In this document: positions 33,446 to 42,923 of the stretch, in pieces
Layout of the letters: the number at the start of each line of letters is the position of its first letter
Numbering within the stretch: the stretch's first letter is position 1
Assembly: GCA_023252195.1 (NCBI GenBank)
Contig: JAHEXI010000009.1
Span: forward strand, 94,211-158,210
Origin: Pseudonocardiales bacterium
Lineage (GTDB): Bacteria; Actinomycetota; Actinomycetes; Mycobacteriales; Pseudonocardiaceae
DNA: 64,000 nucleotides
Direction of reading: 5' to 3'
Position numbers and translations under genes: made by a program
Notes under the pieces: model-generated
Seen by the model: only the letters and a program-made list of their open reading frames with translations
Databases searched by the model: none
Told to the model about the DNA's origin: nothing

Positions 33446-34432
33446 TCAGCTCGCCGCTCCGCCGACGTCGGAGTGTGCTAGATGCTGGGCAGGGATGGTG
33501 CCCAGCCGGCCCGCTTGGAAGTCGTCGAAAGCCGCGATGACTTCCGCCCGGGTGTTCATCACGAACGGGCCGGCCCAGGCGATCGGTTCCCGGATCGGGG
33601 CGCCCCCCAGCACGACGATGTCCAGCGCGGGATGCCGCGACTCCTGGTGGACCGCGCCGGCGACGGTGATGGCGGCGCCTGGTCCGAACACCGCGAGCTG
33701 CCCGGTGCGTACCGGCCGGCGCTCGGTGCCGACGGTCCCGGCACCGGAGAGCACGTAGACCAGCGCATTGAAGTCCGGACGCCAGGGCAGCCGCAGGGTT
33801 GCACCGGGGCTGACGGTGGCATGCAGCATCGCCATCGGGGTGTAGGTGGAACCAGGTCCGCGCTGTCCGGCGATATCGCCGGCGATCACCCGGACCAGCG
33901 CGCCGCCGTCTTGGCTGGTGAGCAGCCTGGATTCACCGGCTCGCAGGTCCTGGTAGCGGGGTTCGGTCCACTTGAGTTTCGCGGGCAGGTTGACCCACAG
34001 CTGCAGGCCGTGGAACAGCCCACCGCTGAGCACCAGGTGCTCCGGTGGCCGCTCGATGTGCAGCACGCCGCCGCCGGCGGTCATCCACTGCGTGTCTCCG
34101 TTGGTGATCTGGCCACCACCGCCGTTGGAGTCTGCGTGCTCGAAGATGCCGTCGATGATGTAGGTGACGGTCTCGAACCCGCGGTGCGGGTGCCAGGCGG
34201 TGCCCTTGGGCTCACCCGGGGCGTACTCGACCTCACCCATCTGGTCCATGTGCACGAACGGGTCGAGCTCGCGCAGACCCACCCCGGCGAAGGCCCGGCG
34301 AACAGGGAAGCCCTCACCCTCAGTTCCGGACGGCGCGGTGGTAACCGACCGGACCGGGCGGTCCACTGCTTGCGGACCGGGCTCGGGGATCCGAGCCAGC
34401 ATGGTGACGTCTGCGACGGTGACAGCTGGCAT
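33446..34432 (-). CDS. Pirin family protein
   Basis: 328 residues from the ATG at 34432, with GGAGG ~9 bases upstream. Bicupin with the metal motif WHPHRGFETVTYIIDG (HxHxx..E). The pirin core is PFVHMDQMGEVEYAPGEPKGTAWHPHRG. The usual HSE of GxGIxHSE reads GGGVLHIERP, so one conserved Ser is replaced. The C-terminal cupin is of the Pirin_C type. Members are nuclear cofactors or quercetinases elsewhere; the bacterial role is mostly redox-related. It stands alone between YggT and a hairpin repeat. Confidence 0.9.
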   Translation of the reverse strand: MPAVTVADVTMLARIPEPGPQAVDRPVRSVTTAPSGTEGEGFPVRRAFAGVGLRELDPFVHMDQMGEVEYAPGEPKGTAWHPHRGFETVTYIIDGIFEHADSNGGGGQITNGDTQWMTAGGGVLHIERPPEHLVLSGGLFHGLQLWVNLPAKLKWTEPRYQDLRAGESRLLTSQDGGALVRVIAGDIAGQRGPGSTYTPMAMLHATVSPGATLRLPWRPDFNALVYVLSGAGTVGTERRPVRTGQLAVFGPGAAITVAGAVHQESRHPALDIVVLGGAPIREPIAWAGPFVMNTRAEVIAAFDDFQAGRLGTIPAQHLAHSDVGGAAS

Positions 34433-34657
34433 GATCGCCACCTCCTAACTCATTTGACGGTTCAACTATTGCGTTGAACGTCGTGGTCGCGCTGCACATT
34501 CCGCCACCGTTGTAGCCGTGCCCTGCGTCGATCACCGGTCGGTGGGGCGGCGATCCCGGAGGAGTTCCGTCGATCGAGCCAGCCCGGCTGGCGGCTGCCG
34601 GGGGTCGCAGCCAGCCGCTGGCCCACGCTACGAGCCTCACGAGGTGACCGTAGCGAA

Positions 34658-34719
34658 GATCGTCGGAAGTGAGTCGTCACTGTGCGGGATTGCACAGCTA
34701 CAGCTCACTTCCGACGATC
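34658..34719. repeat. 62-base hairpin element, second member of the GATCGTCGRAAGTGAG family
   Basis: Arms GATCGTCGGAAGTGAG and CTCACTTCCGACGATC pair perfectly around a 30-base loop containing GTGC...GCAC. Compared with 3133-3194, an A-T stem pair is replaced by G-C on both arms. The 338 bases between the pirin and acyl-CoA synthetase genes contain this element and no gene. Confidence 0.9.
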
Positions 34720-34769
34720 AAGCCCGGTGGCGGCGCGTCGGATTCGGCGCCGGCGGCGGGTGTCGTGGG

Positions 34770-36390
34770 CTACTGGTAGAGCGCTTCGATCTCGTCTGCG
34801 TACTTGGCGGCGATCGGTCGACGCTGCAGTTTCATCGTCGGGGTGAGCTCCACCCCACCGGGTAGCCACTCGCGATCGAGCAGGGTCCATCGCTGGATCT
34901 GCTCGGGCAGCGACAGCTGCGTGTTGGCTCGCGCCACACCGGCGGCGACCTCGTCGAGCACGCACCGCTGCCGGGTCAGCGCACTCATGGAGCAACCGTC
35001 GAGTCCGTGCTGGACGGCGAACGCCCGGGCCGCGTCCGGGTCCAGGACCAGCAGCGTCACGTTGAATGGCCGGGCGTCGCCGATGCAGACCGCCTGTCCG
35101 ATCAGCGGACTGGACGTTTTCAGGCGCGCTTCGATGTTCGCCGGGGACATGTTGTGGCCAGCGATGTTGATGATCATTTCCTTCTTGCGGTCGGTGATCC
35201 GCAGATAACCGTCGCCGTCGAGCTCGCCGATGTCGCCGGAGTGCAGCCAGCCCTGCGCGTCGATCGTCTCGATGGTCTTCTGCGGCTGGTTGAGGTAGCC
35301 GAGCATCATGCTCGGTCCGCGCATCAGCACCTCTCCGTCGTCGGCCACGCGCACCTCCATTCCCGGAACCGGCATCCCCACCGTGCCGATCCTGACCCGG
35401 TCGATCGGATTGACCGTCGAGATAAGGACCTCCGACATCCCGTAGAGCTCGCACAGCGGCACCCCGAGCGCCCAGAAGAACTCGATCACCTCGGGGGGAA
35501 CCGGGGCGGCTCCGACCGCTCCGGTCTCAACGCGGCCCAGCCCCAGACTCGCCCGCAAGCCGACAGCACCAGGGCATCTGCCCGTTCGTAGTCGGCGAGC
35601 AGCGCAGCGGACGGTTGCTCGCCGGTCTGTTGTGCACGGACCAGCCGCAGTCCGGTCTCGATTGCTCCCTCGATGGCTTGCCGACGTTGATCATCCGCCT
35701 CGACGGTGACGGCGGCCGTGACGCTAGCCTGTAGCTTTTCCCACATCCGCGGGGGACCGAACAGCCACGTGGGTCGGGTTTCGACGAGTGCGGTTCCCAG
35801 GTCTTTCAGGTCGGGGCAGCAGGTCAGCGTCCCGCCGAGCAGTAGCCCGTAGTAGTGCTCCATCACCCGCGCAGACGCATGGGCCAACGGCAGGTAGGAC
35901 ACTGCCGAGAAGCCGGCTCGGTAGGCGGGAATCGCTTCGTGCAGTGCGCGGGCGTTGCCGATGACGCCGGCGTGGGTCAGCTGCACCCCTTTTGGTGGCC
36001 CGGTCGTCCCCGAGGTATAGATCAGCGTGACGACGTCGTTTTGATCTGCCACCGGCCAGATCGAGGACAGCGCGAAACCGGGGTCGCCCGCCGCGTCGAC
36101 TTCCTCCAAGCTCAGCATCCCCTGCCCACCGTCGACCGACACGAGATGTGTCAGCAGCGGGCAGGCCTGGCGGGCCCGCTGCAGCGTCGGAGCGAACGCC
36201 TGCTCGGTGATGGCTACCGCCGCACCGGCGTCGCGCAGCACGTACTCAAGCTGCTCCTGGGCGAAGGTGTTGTAGATTCCGAAGGTGGTCGCGCCCAGGT
36301 GCATGGCGGCCACGTCCACCCAGAAGAACTCCGGCCGGTTGCTCAGCATCAGTGCAACCGTGTCGCCGCGACGCACGCCCAGCGCCATCG
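34770..36390 (-). pseudogene. Long-chain acyl-CoA synthetase (AMP-binding), 5'-truncated and frameshifted
   Basis: Read from the 5' side: GVRRGDTVALMLSNRPEFFWVD, then the adenylation motif VVTLIYTSGTTGPPKGVQLTH, SYLPLAHASARVMEHYYG and TWLFGPPRMWEKLQ. A frameshift near 35555 follows, then GAAPVPPEVIEFFWALG, ELYGMSEV, GWLHSGDIGELDGDGYL and ITDRKKEMIINIAGHNMSP. It lacks the first ~50-60 residues, which are replaced by the regulator fused upstream. This FadD15-like enzyme would activate fatty acids with ATP and CoA. Fused and shifted, it is almost certainly inactive. Confidence 0.8.
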
Positions 36391-38929
36391 CCAGGATGCT
36401 GTGCAATGCAGTGACGCCGGTGGTGTCGATCGCGGCGCGGAGATCGTCGATCAGGTCACCGCCGGTGCCGGTCAGGAAGGCCATCTCCCAGCGATGGGCC
36501 ACCCGGGTGGCCAGCGCGGTGAACCGCCTCGTCGGAGCGTGCAGGTCGAAGGTGGCACAGATCCGTGCGTCGGCCTGCGACCACCGCCCCGCCAGGAGCA
36601 ACAGGCTGGCCCGGGCCCAACCCAGCTGGGTTTGCAGCGGCGCTGATCGCAACTGCGCGACCAGCGGTGCGGCCAGCTCAACCTCGGTGGCCGCCTCCGG
36701 AACGCGGCCGAGTATCACCAGCGAGTCGGCCCGCAAGAGCCGGGCGCCGGCGACCACCCGCGGTGGTAGCCCGGGAAGTCCCAGCAACTCGGTCGCGGCG
36801 GCTAGGCACTGCATGGGGTAGTCGGGAGTGCGCAACGCCATCGCCCGAAGGCGCAGCACGTGCGCCAAGCAAAGATCGTCGGCCAGCCCCCGAGCGAGCG
36901 TAAGGGCCTCGTCGGACTGGGGCGCCCGACGTAGTGGGCTGTCGTCGTAGTAGCGGGCTGCGGCGAGGCAGGACAACGCCAGCGCGCGTTGCGTCGGGTC
37001 GGCCAGCCGCGCCAGCGCGCGATCGAGGACGTTGACCAGGCCCTCGTCGACCACGCCGTAGCTCACCGGATACCAGTTCGACTCGCCCATCGCTCCCAGC
37101 GCTGCGGTGATCAGCCGGGTCGGTTCGTCTCGATCCAGCGCCTGCTCCATCGCGTGGACGAACACCGGCAGCCCCTCCTGGAGATGCCCGGCCCGGTACA
37201 GCGAGGTGGCCAGCGCTAGCAGCAACGGATAGCAGTCGACCCGGTTTCCGGCTAGTTCGGCGGCGTCGAGGGCCTGGCGCCACCGGGCGGCGGCATCCTC
37301 GGGGGCCAGCCTGGCATCGGCGACGCGAGCCGCGGCCGCCGCGTAGCCCGCCGCCTGCTCGGTCGTTGCCTGGTCCAGTTCGGCTGCCAGCGACCAATGC
37401 CGGGCGATCTCTGCGGCGCGCTCGTCGTCCCCGGCCCACGCACGGGCGGCTGCCACCGCGATCCGGCGGTGCATCCGGATCCCGCGTAGCCGTCCGGTGG
37501 CCGTATACAGCGCCTCGGCGACCAGCGCATGGGTGAAGCTGAACCAGCCCAACCGTTGCTCATTCTCGACGACCAGGCCGGCCGCCGCCGCCGCGTCGAT
37601 CGCTTCCAGTGCGGCCTCGACGTCGACCGCAGCGGCGTCGGCCACGACATCGACGCAGAAATGCCGACCGGCGATCGCGGCCACCGACAACACCGCCACA
37701 GCGTCGCGCGGTAGCCGGTTGACGCGGCGTAGCACCACGTCGCGCACCGGCACTGGCACGGGTGCCGCCGCCGGCTCGTCCAAGCGCTGCTCGCTGACCA
37801 GCAACCCGACCATCTCCCGGAGGAAGAACGGGTTGCCCTCGGTGCGGGCCCACAGAATGGCTGCGGTGTGCGCATCGACCTGCTGGCCGGCTACCGCAAC
37901 CACCAACACCTGCGCTTGCGCTCTGCTCAATCCACTCAGCTCGATCCGCACGGCTGCGGCGCGGGCCAATGCGGCCAACGTCGCGACAGCGGCCCCGACG
38001 ATGTCCCCAGCTCATGCGGCCAGCAGGTGGCCACCACGAGCAGCCGGCTGGCGGTGATGGTGTCGGCCAGGTGCGCAAGCAGCCGCAGCGAGGACTGATC
38101 AGCCCAGTGCAGGTCGTCGAGCACGACCACCATCGGCGAGTCGTTCGCGGTCAGGTACTGCGCGATCGCCTCGAAACGCCGTAGCGCGGCGCCGGCCACG
38201 TCCTCCAGCTCGTCGAGATCGCAGGTCCGGCCGTCCAGCAACTCCGCCACTGGCCCCGGCACCGGCCGGTCGGGGCAGTGCGCGCGTACCGCGTGCAGCA
38301 CCTTCTCCCAGGGCCACAGCGGGGGAGCGGCGATGTGCTCAGGGCAGGCGCCCCAGGCCACCGGCACGGGAGCCTGCTCGGCGAACTGCCGCAGCAGCCG
38401 GGTCTTGCCGATTCCCGGCTCCCCGACCACCAGCACTACCTGTCCCCGGCCGCGGGCCGCCGTGGCCAGGGCGTCGGCCAGCCGCTGCAGCGCCGGCTCC
38501 CGGCCCACGAAGACATCCCGGTCGGAGACCGGTGGCGGTGTGGGTAGTGGCACTCGTGGTGTGGTCCGGTGGCGGTCCAGCGTCGCGGCATGTGTACTTC
38601 GTGAAGCAGCACACGTCGAATTCGGCGCCGGTGCTGTCCAGGAGATACCTCGGGGCCCGGGTGCGGAGCACAACGGCCGGCGCTCTGGGCGGCCGGTGCG
38701 GTTCTAAGACCCGCCGCAGGTTGGAGACATAGGCCTGCAGTGACGCCGCCGCCGGTGGGGCCCCCGACCACAACTGCTCCAGCAGGGCATCCACCGACAC
38801 CGGCCGATCCACCCGGCTGAGTAACAGCCCGAACAGTGCACGCTGCTTGGGCGGTCCCAGGTCGACCAACCGGCCTCCGACCACCGCCTCCACCGGGCCC
38901 AATGCCCGCAATTGCACCCCGACACCCAT
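36391..38929 (-). pseudogene. SARP-type regulator with AAA and TPR domains, deleted and fused to acyl-CoA synthetase
   Basis: From the ATG at 38929: a winged-helix domain (LGPPKQRALFGLLLSRVDRP, SLQAYVSNLRRVLEP). The BTAD domain is lost by a deletion with a frame change. The AAA domain follows with FVGREPALQRL, Walker A GEPGIGKTRLL and Walker B MVVVLDDLHWAD. A second frameshift lies near 37960, then a long TPR-like Ala-rich region (EGNPFFLREMVGLL, FTHALVAEALY) that runs in frame into the acyl-CoA synthetase near 36390. Its normal C-terminus is missing. It was an AfsR/LuxR-like pathway regulator. Confidence 0.75.
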
Positions 38930-39026
38930 GCCGTCACCGCCAGGTATGCAGTGTGACCGGATCCCAAGCCGGTTCCAAGCCAATTCCAAGTGCCCGGCAG
39001 CGGTGATCTCATGGGTGCTCTGAGCT

Positions 39027-39088
39027 TCCCGAACTACACAGCAGAGCTGTCCGGTTGATCTAAAACAGCTCTGCTGTGGAGTTCGGGA
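39027..39088. repeat. Long-stem hairpin TCCCGAACT.CACAGCAGAGCTGT
   Basis: TCCCGAACTACACAGCAGAG (39027-39046) and its partner ending in TGTGGAGTTCGGGA (to 39088) pair over 24 positions with one mismatch, loop 14 bases. It lies between the divergent-side start of the SARP relic and the end of the 39102 gene. Confidence 0.85.
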
Positions 39089-39101
39089 GTGTTAGAGATG
39101 A

Positions 39102-39605
39102 TCAACCGGGTGCGGAGCGCAGTGAGAGCAACGAGGCTACCGAGGCGGCAACTCCTGCGATCAGTCCCAGATACAGGCCGACGCCGGCACCACTGGACAC
39201 CGCGAAGGCGCTGCCCAGGTCGAAGTCACCCAGCTCACCCAGCTGGTCCACCTTGCGGGTGTTAATCCCGCCGCTGGCGTCCGGGAATGTCACCCAGCGC
39301 AGCACGATCGTGAGGACTGCCAGCGCCGACAGACCAAGCGTGATCAACGGCCTGGACGCGGGCAGTGTCAGCCCGCCGCTGAAGGCGCTCAGGAGCACCA
39401 CTCCGCCGGCCGCGACCAGCAGGAGTACGGCGAACCAGGCGCCGAAGCCTGCGTTCCAGGCGTCCACACCAGTGGATCGGTCGATTCCCAGCACCGTGAT
39501 GCTGGCGCTGTACCAGGGCAGGAAACTGGAGATGTACGCCAGCAGGGCAGCGCCGATCACAACCCAGTCCAGCGTCCGCACCGCGCCCGCTTGAGATCCC
39601 GCCAT
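39102..39605 (-). CDS. Four-span membrane protein
   Basis: 167 residues from the ATG at 39605; GGAGG lies ~9 bases before it. Four hydrophobic segments are visible (VVIGAALLAYISSFLPWYSA, AWFAVLLLVAAGGVVLLSAF, LITLGLSALAVLTIVLRWV, VGLYLGLIAGVAASVASLL). The motif SSFLPWY after the first span is common in actinobacterial small membrane proteins of unknown function. It is divergent from valS. Confidence 0.7.
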   Translation of the reverse strand: MAGSQAGAVRTLDWVVIGAALLAYISSFLPWYSASITVLGIDRSTGVDAWNAGFGAWFAVLLLVAAGGVVLLSAFSGGLTLPASRPLITLGLSALAVLTIVLRWVTFPDASGGINTRKVDQLGELGDFDLGSAFAVSSGAGVGLYLGLIAGVAASVASLLSLRSAPG

Positions 39606-39730
39606 GTCTGGTATGCCTCCCGGGGCGACCTTGGCCAAGCCGTGCAAGCTACCCTAGGGCAAGCCGCGCCGCACACCGGGCCACCACCCCAAACAGGCAG
39701 CAATAGATGCAGAGGAAGATCACCGGAGAA

Positions 39731-42259
39731 ATGAGCGAGGGCAAGAACACGGCTAACTCGGTCGCCGATATCGAGGTCAAATGGCGGCGCGAGTGGGCCG
39801 AACGCGGCACTTACCGCTTCGACCGGTCCAGGCCCCGCAGCGAAGTATTCTCCATCGACACCCCACCGCCGACCGTCTCCGGCACGCTGCATCCCGGCCA
39901 CTGTTTCTCCTACACTCACACCGACATCATCGCCCGTTACCAGCGCATGTGCGGCAAAGAAGTCTTCTATCCGATGGGGTGGGACGACAACGGTCTGAAC
40001 ACCGAGCGCCGGGTGCAGCTGATGCTGGGGGTGACCTGTGACCCGAGCCTGCCCTATGATCCGGATTACGGTATCCCGAACAAGCGCTTGAAACCCACCG
40101 TGGCGATCAGCCGCCCGAACTTCGTCGAATGCTGCGCCGCGGTGACCGAAGTGCTGGAGAAGCAGTATTTCGAGCTGTGGTCGTCGCTCGGGTTGTCGGT
40201 CGACTGGACACAGACCTATACCACTATCGGCAAGCACGCGATCCACACTTCTCAGTACGCGTTCCTGGAACTGCTCACCAAAGGGCTGATCTACCGGACT
40301 GAGTTCCCCACGCTGTGGGACGTGGATTTCCGGACAGCCGTCGCGCAGGCCGAACTTGATGATCGCGATATACCGGGCGCATTTCACCGCTTGCGGTTTC
40401 GCACCGAGGCCGATGCGACGCCCATCTTCATCGAGACCACCCGCCCGGAACTGCTGCCCGCGTGCGTCGCGCTGGTCGCTCATCCCGACGACGAGCGCTA
40501 CCAGCACCTTTTCGGCACCACGGCGTTGTCACCGTTGTTCGACGTGGCCGTCCCCATTGTCGCCCATGAACTTGCTGAGCCGGGCAAGGGCAGTGGCATC
40601 GCGATGATCTGCACCTTCGGTGACAGCACGGACGTCATCTGGTGGCGGGAGCTCAAGCTGGAGCTGCGAGCGATCGTCGACAAAGCCGGGCGAATCACTC
40701 AGGAGATGCCGCACGGCATCGTCAGCGAGCGCGGACGGCAGGCATATGCCCAGCTTGCCGGCAAGAAGGTGGCACTGGCCCGCGAGGCGATCGTCGCGCT
40801 GCTCACCGCGTCCGGGGAACTGGAAGGTACCCCGCGGCCGACGATCCATCCGGTGAAGCATTGGGAGAACGGCACCAAGCCGCTGGAGATCGTCACCAAC
40901 CGGCAGTGGTTCATCCGTTATCCGTCCAAGAGTGACCTGATCGCGCGTGGCGAGCAGCTGCGGTGGGCGCCGGAATACATGCAGGCACGCTATGAGGACT
41001 GGGTCAACGGGCTGGCGGGCGACTGGAACATCACCCGGCAACGGTTCTCCGGTGTTCCCTTCCCGGTGTGGTACCCGATTGAGGCCGACGGAACCGTGGC
41101 TCACGATCGACCCATTGTGGCCGGCGTCGGGGACTTGCCGATCGATCCGTCTGTTGATGTTCCCGAGGGCTTCACGGCCGATCAGCGCGAGGTGCCCGGC
41201 GGTTTCACGGCCGATCCGGATGTGATGGACACCTGGGCGACGTCGTCGCTGACGCCGCAGATCGTCGGCCACTGGATCGATGATGAGGACCTGTGGCAGC
41301 GCGTCTACCCGATGGATCTGCGGCCGCAGGCGCACGACATCATCCGGACCTGGCTTTTTTACACTATCGTGCGCAGCCACTACAGTTTCGGCACGGTGCC
41401 TTGGGGCACCGTCGCCATCTCGGGCTTCGTCTATGACCCGGACCGTAAGAAACTGTCCAAATCCTCGGACAACAGCCCGGACACCCCGGGCAACCTGATT
41501 GCCTCGTTCGGTGCCGATGCCGTGCGGTACTGGGCAGCAGGGGGGCGGCCCGGTCTCGATCTGGCCTTCGACCGCAACCAGTTCAAGATCGGCCGCAAGC
41601 TGGTGGTGAAACTGCTCAACGTCGCCAAGTTCATCGGCGGATTCGGTGCGCCGCTAGCTGATGCGCGGGCGACACATCCTCTTGACACCGCCCTGCTCGT
41701 GCGGTTGAAGAAAACTGTCGCCGAGGCTACCGCGGCCTTTGAGGGCTATGACTTCACCAAAGCGCTGCTGGTGACCGAGACGTTCTTCTGGTCTTTCTGT
41801 GATGACTATGTCGAGTTGGTGAAAAACCGCGCATACCAACAGGACAGCTCGGCGCTGGCGACGCTGCAGCTCGCCCTCGACGTCATGCTCCAGCTCTTCG
41901 CGCCGTTCCTGCCGTTCGTCACCGAAGAGGTGTGGTCGGCGTCGCACGACGACTCGGTTCACCGCTCTCGGTGGCCCGACTCAGCCGCCTTCGGCGTGCA
42001 ACCAGAGGCCGACGCCGCCCATCTTGATGCGGCCGCGACCCTGCTCCACGAGATCCGCAAGGCGAAAAGCGCCGCGAAGGTCTCTTTGCGGACAGTCGTC
42101 AGCGAACTCACCGTGCACGCCAGCGCGGACCATCTGCACCTGCTGCGTGCAGTCATCGACGACATCCGCGAAGCCGGGAATGTCGCGAAGGTATCCACCC
42201 GGCCCAGCGACAACGGCGTCCGTGTCGACGTGGAACTCGAGCCCGCTGTAGCGCAGTGA
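39731..42259 (+). CDS. valS: Valyl-tRNA synthetase (accessory type)
   Basis: 842 residues from the ATG at 39731 (an in-frame ATG at 39707 adds 8). Class I signatures: PPPTVSGTLHPGHCFSYTHTD (HIGH, here HPGH) and DPDRKKLSKSSDN (KMSKS). The GWDDNGLNTERRVQLMLGVTC phrase and the 300-residue editing domain mark ValRS. The C-terminal anticodon domain (FCDDYVELVKNRAY, FLPFVTEEVWS) is complete, but the usual coiled-coil tail is short. It charges tRNA-Val. The DDNGL-type ValRS often occurs in actinobacteria beside a second, common form, which I infer but cannot check. Its stop overlaps an ABC gene start (GTGA). Confidence 0.93.
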   Translation: MSEGKNTANSVADIEVKWRREWAERGTYRFDRSRPRSEVFSIDTPPPTVSGTLHPGHCFSYTHTDIIARYQRMCGKEVFYPMGWDDNGLNTERRVQLMLGVTCDPSLPYDPDYGIPNKRLKPTVAISRPNFVECCAAVTEVLEKQYFELWSSLGLSVDWTQTYTTIGKHAIHTSQYAFLELLTKGLIYRTEFPTLWDVDFRTAVAQAELDDRDIPGAFHRLRFRTEADATPIFIETTRPELLPACVALVAHPDDERYQHLFGTTALSPLFDVAVPIVAHELAEPGKGSGIAMICTFGDSTDVIWWRELKLELRAIVDKAGRITQEMPHGIVSERGRQAYAQLAGKKVALAREAIVALLTASGELEGTPRPTIHPVKHWENGTKPLEIVTNRQWFIRYPSKSDLIARGEQLRWAPEYMQARYEDWVNGLAGDWNITRQRFSGVPFPVWYPIEADGTVAHDRPIVAGVGDLPIDPSVDVPEGFTADQREVPGGFTADPDVMDTWATSSLTPQIVGHWIDDEDLWQRVYPMDLRPQAHDIIRTWLFYTIVRSHYSFGTVPWGTVAISGFVYDPDRKKLSKSSDNSPDTPGNLIASFGADAVRYWAAGGRPGLDLAFDRNQFKIGRKLVVKLLNVAKFIGGFGAPLADARATHPLDTALLVRLKKTVAEATAAFEGYDFTKALLVTETFFWSFCDDYVELVKNRAYQQDSSALATLQLALDVMLQLFAPFLPFVTEEVWSASHDDSVHRSRWPDSAAFGVQPEADAAHLDAAATLLHEIRKAKSAAKVSLRTVVSELTVHASADHLHLLRAVIDDIREAGNVAKVSTRPSDNGVRVDVELEPAVAQ

Positions 42260-42776
42260 CGTCCGCCAGAGGCGAGTCGCTTCGTCTGGAAGCGGTGAGT
42301 AAGCGCTATGCGCCCGGCGGATGGGTGCTCCGAAAAGTCGATCTTGAGATTTCCGGTTGTGCGCGGGCGCGTTATTCGTCTGCGCGACGTGGTTCACCAT
42401 CGCTTTGATCAGCGTCGAGGATCCGGCGCACCGTGCGATCACCATCGTCAGTGCAAGGCATTCCGGCAGGATTCTGCTGGCGTCGGTCAGTGTGGCCGTG
42501 ATCAGTTGTCTGATCTTGACGGTGGTCGGCGTTGTGTTGCCGTTGCTCGTCGGTACCCACACCGTCGAGGCCGCTGATCTGGCACTCGGCGTCGAAGCCG
42601 GACTTACGGGCGCTTGCGCGGGAATCGCCATCGGCTTGCTGTGCTCGCGGCTGGTGATCAGGCGGCAGGGTTACGCGCTCATCGCCGCGCTTACGCTGAT
42701 CATGGCCGCGCTGTTGGTGCGCGGCCTACCGCCGGTCAACGTGTTGTTGCGGCTGCTGGCTAATGCCACTAATTAG
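42256..42776 (+). pseudogene. ABC transporter remnant: ATPase start fused to permease end
   Basis: The GTG at 42256 overlaps the valS stop. The first ~33 codons, SLRLEAVSKRYAPGGWVLRKVDLEI, are the N-terminus of an ABC ATP-binding subunit, but Walker A is gone. After a frame change the sequence is a hydrophobic permease end: FTIALISVEDPAHRAITIVSA, then VSVAVISCLILTVVGVVLPL and LTGACAGIAIGLLCSRLVI. A deletion from inside the ATPase gene to inside the permease gene fits both. So valS headed or ended an operon with an ABC exporter. Confidence 0.7.
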
Positions 42777-42919
42777 GCGGATCTGTTAGGCGCGGCTGGC
42801 GGCTTGCTCGCTATCTCCGCGGCGATCCTCGTGGCCAGCTCACTCGCGACCCAGTCCATCACTACCCGCAAGGACTGAAACGCATCCCTCCACCTTTTCT
42901 TGAGGCTGGTGAGACGCAT
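42773..42919 (-). CDS. Possible small ORF downstream of ctaG
   Basis: 48 residues starting MRLTSLKKRWRDAFQSL, then VVMDWVASELATRIAAEIAS and a Pro-rich end. It is amphipathic and basic. It lies between the end of the copper gene and the ABC relic, with no ribosome site of note. It may be a fragment or chance ORF. Confidence 0.25.
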   Translation of the reverse strand: MRLTSLKKRWRDAFQSLRVVMDWVASELATRIAAEIASKPPAAPNRSA

Positions 42920-42923
42920 GCCG

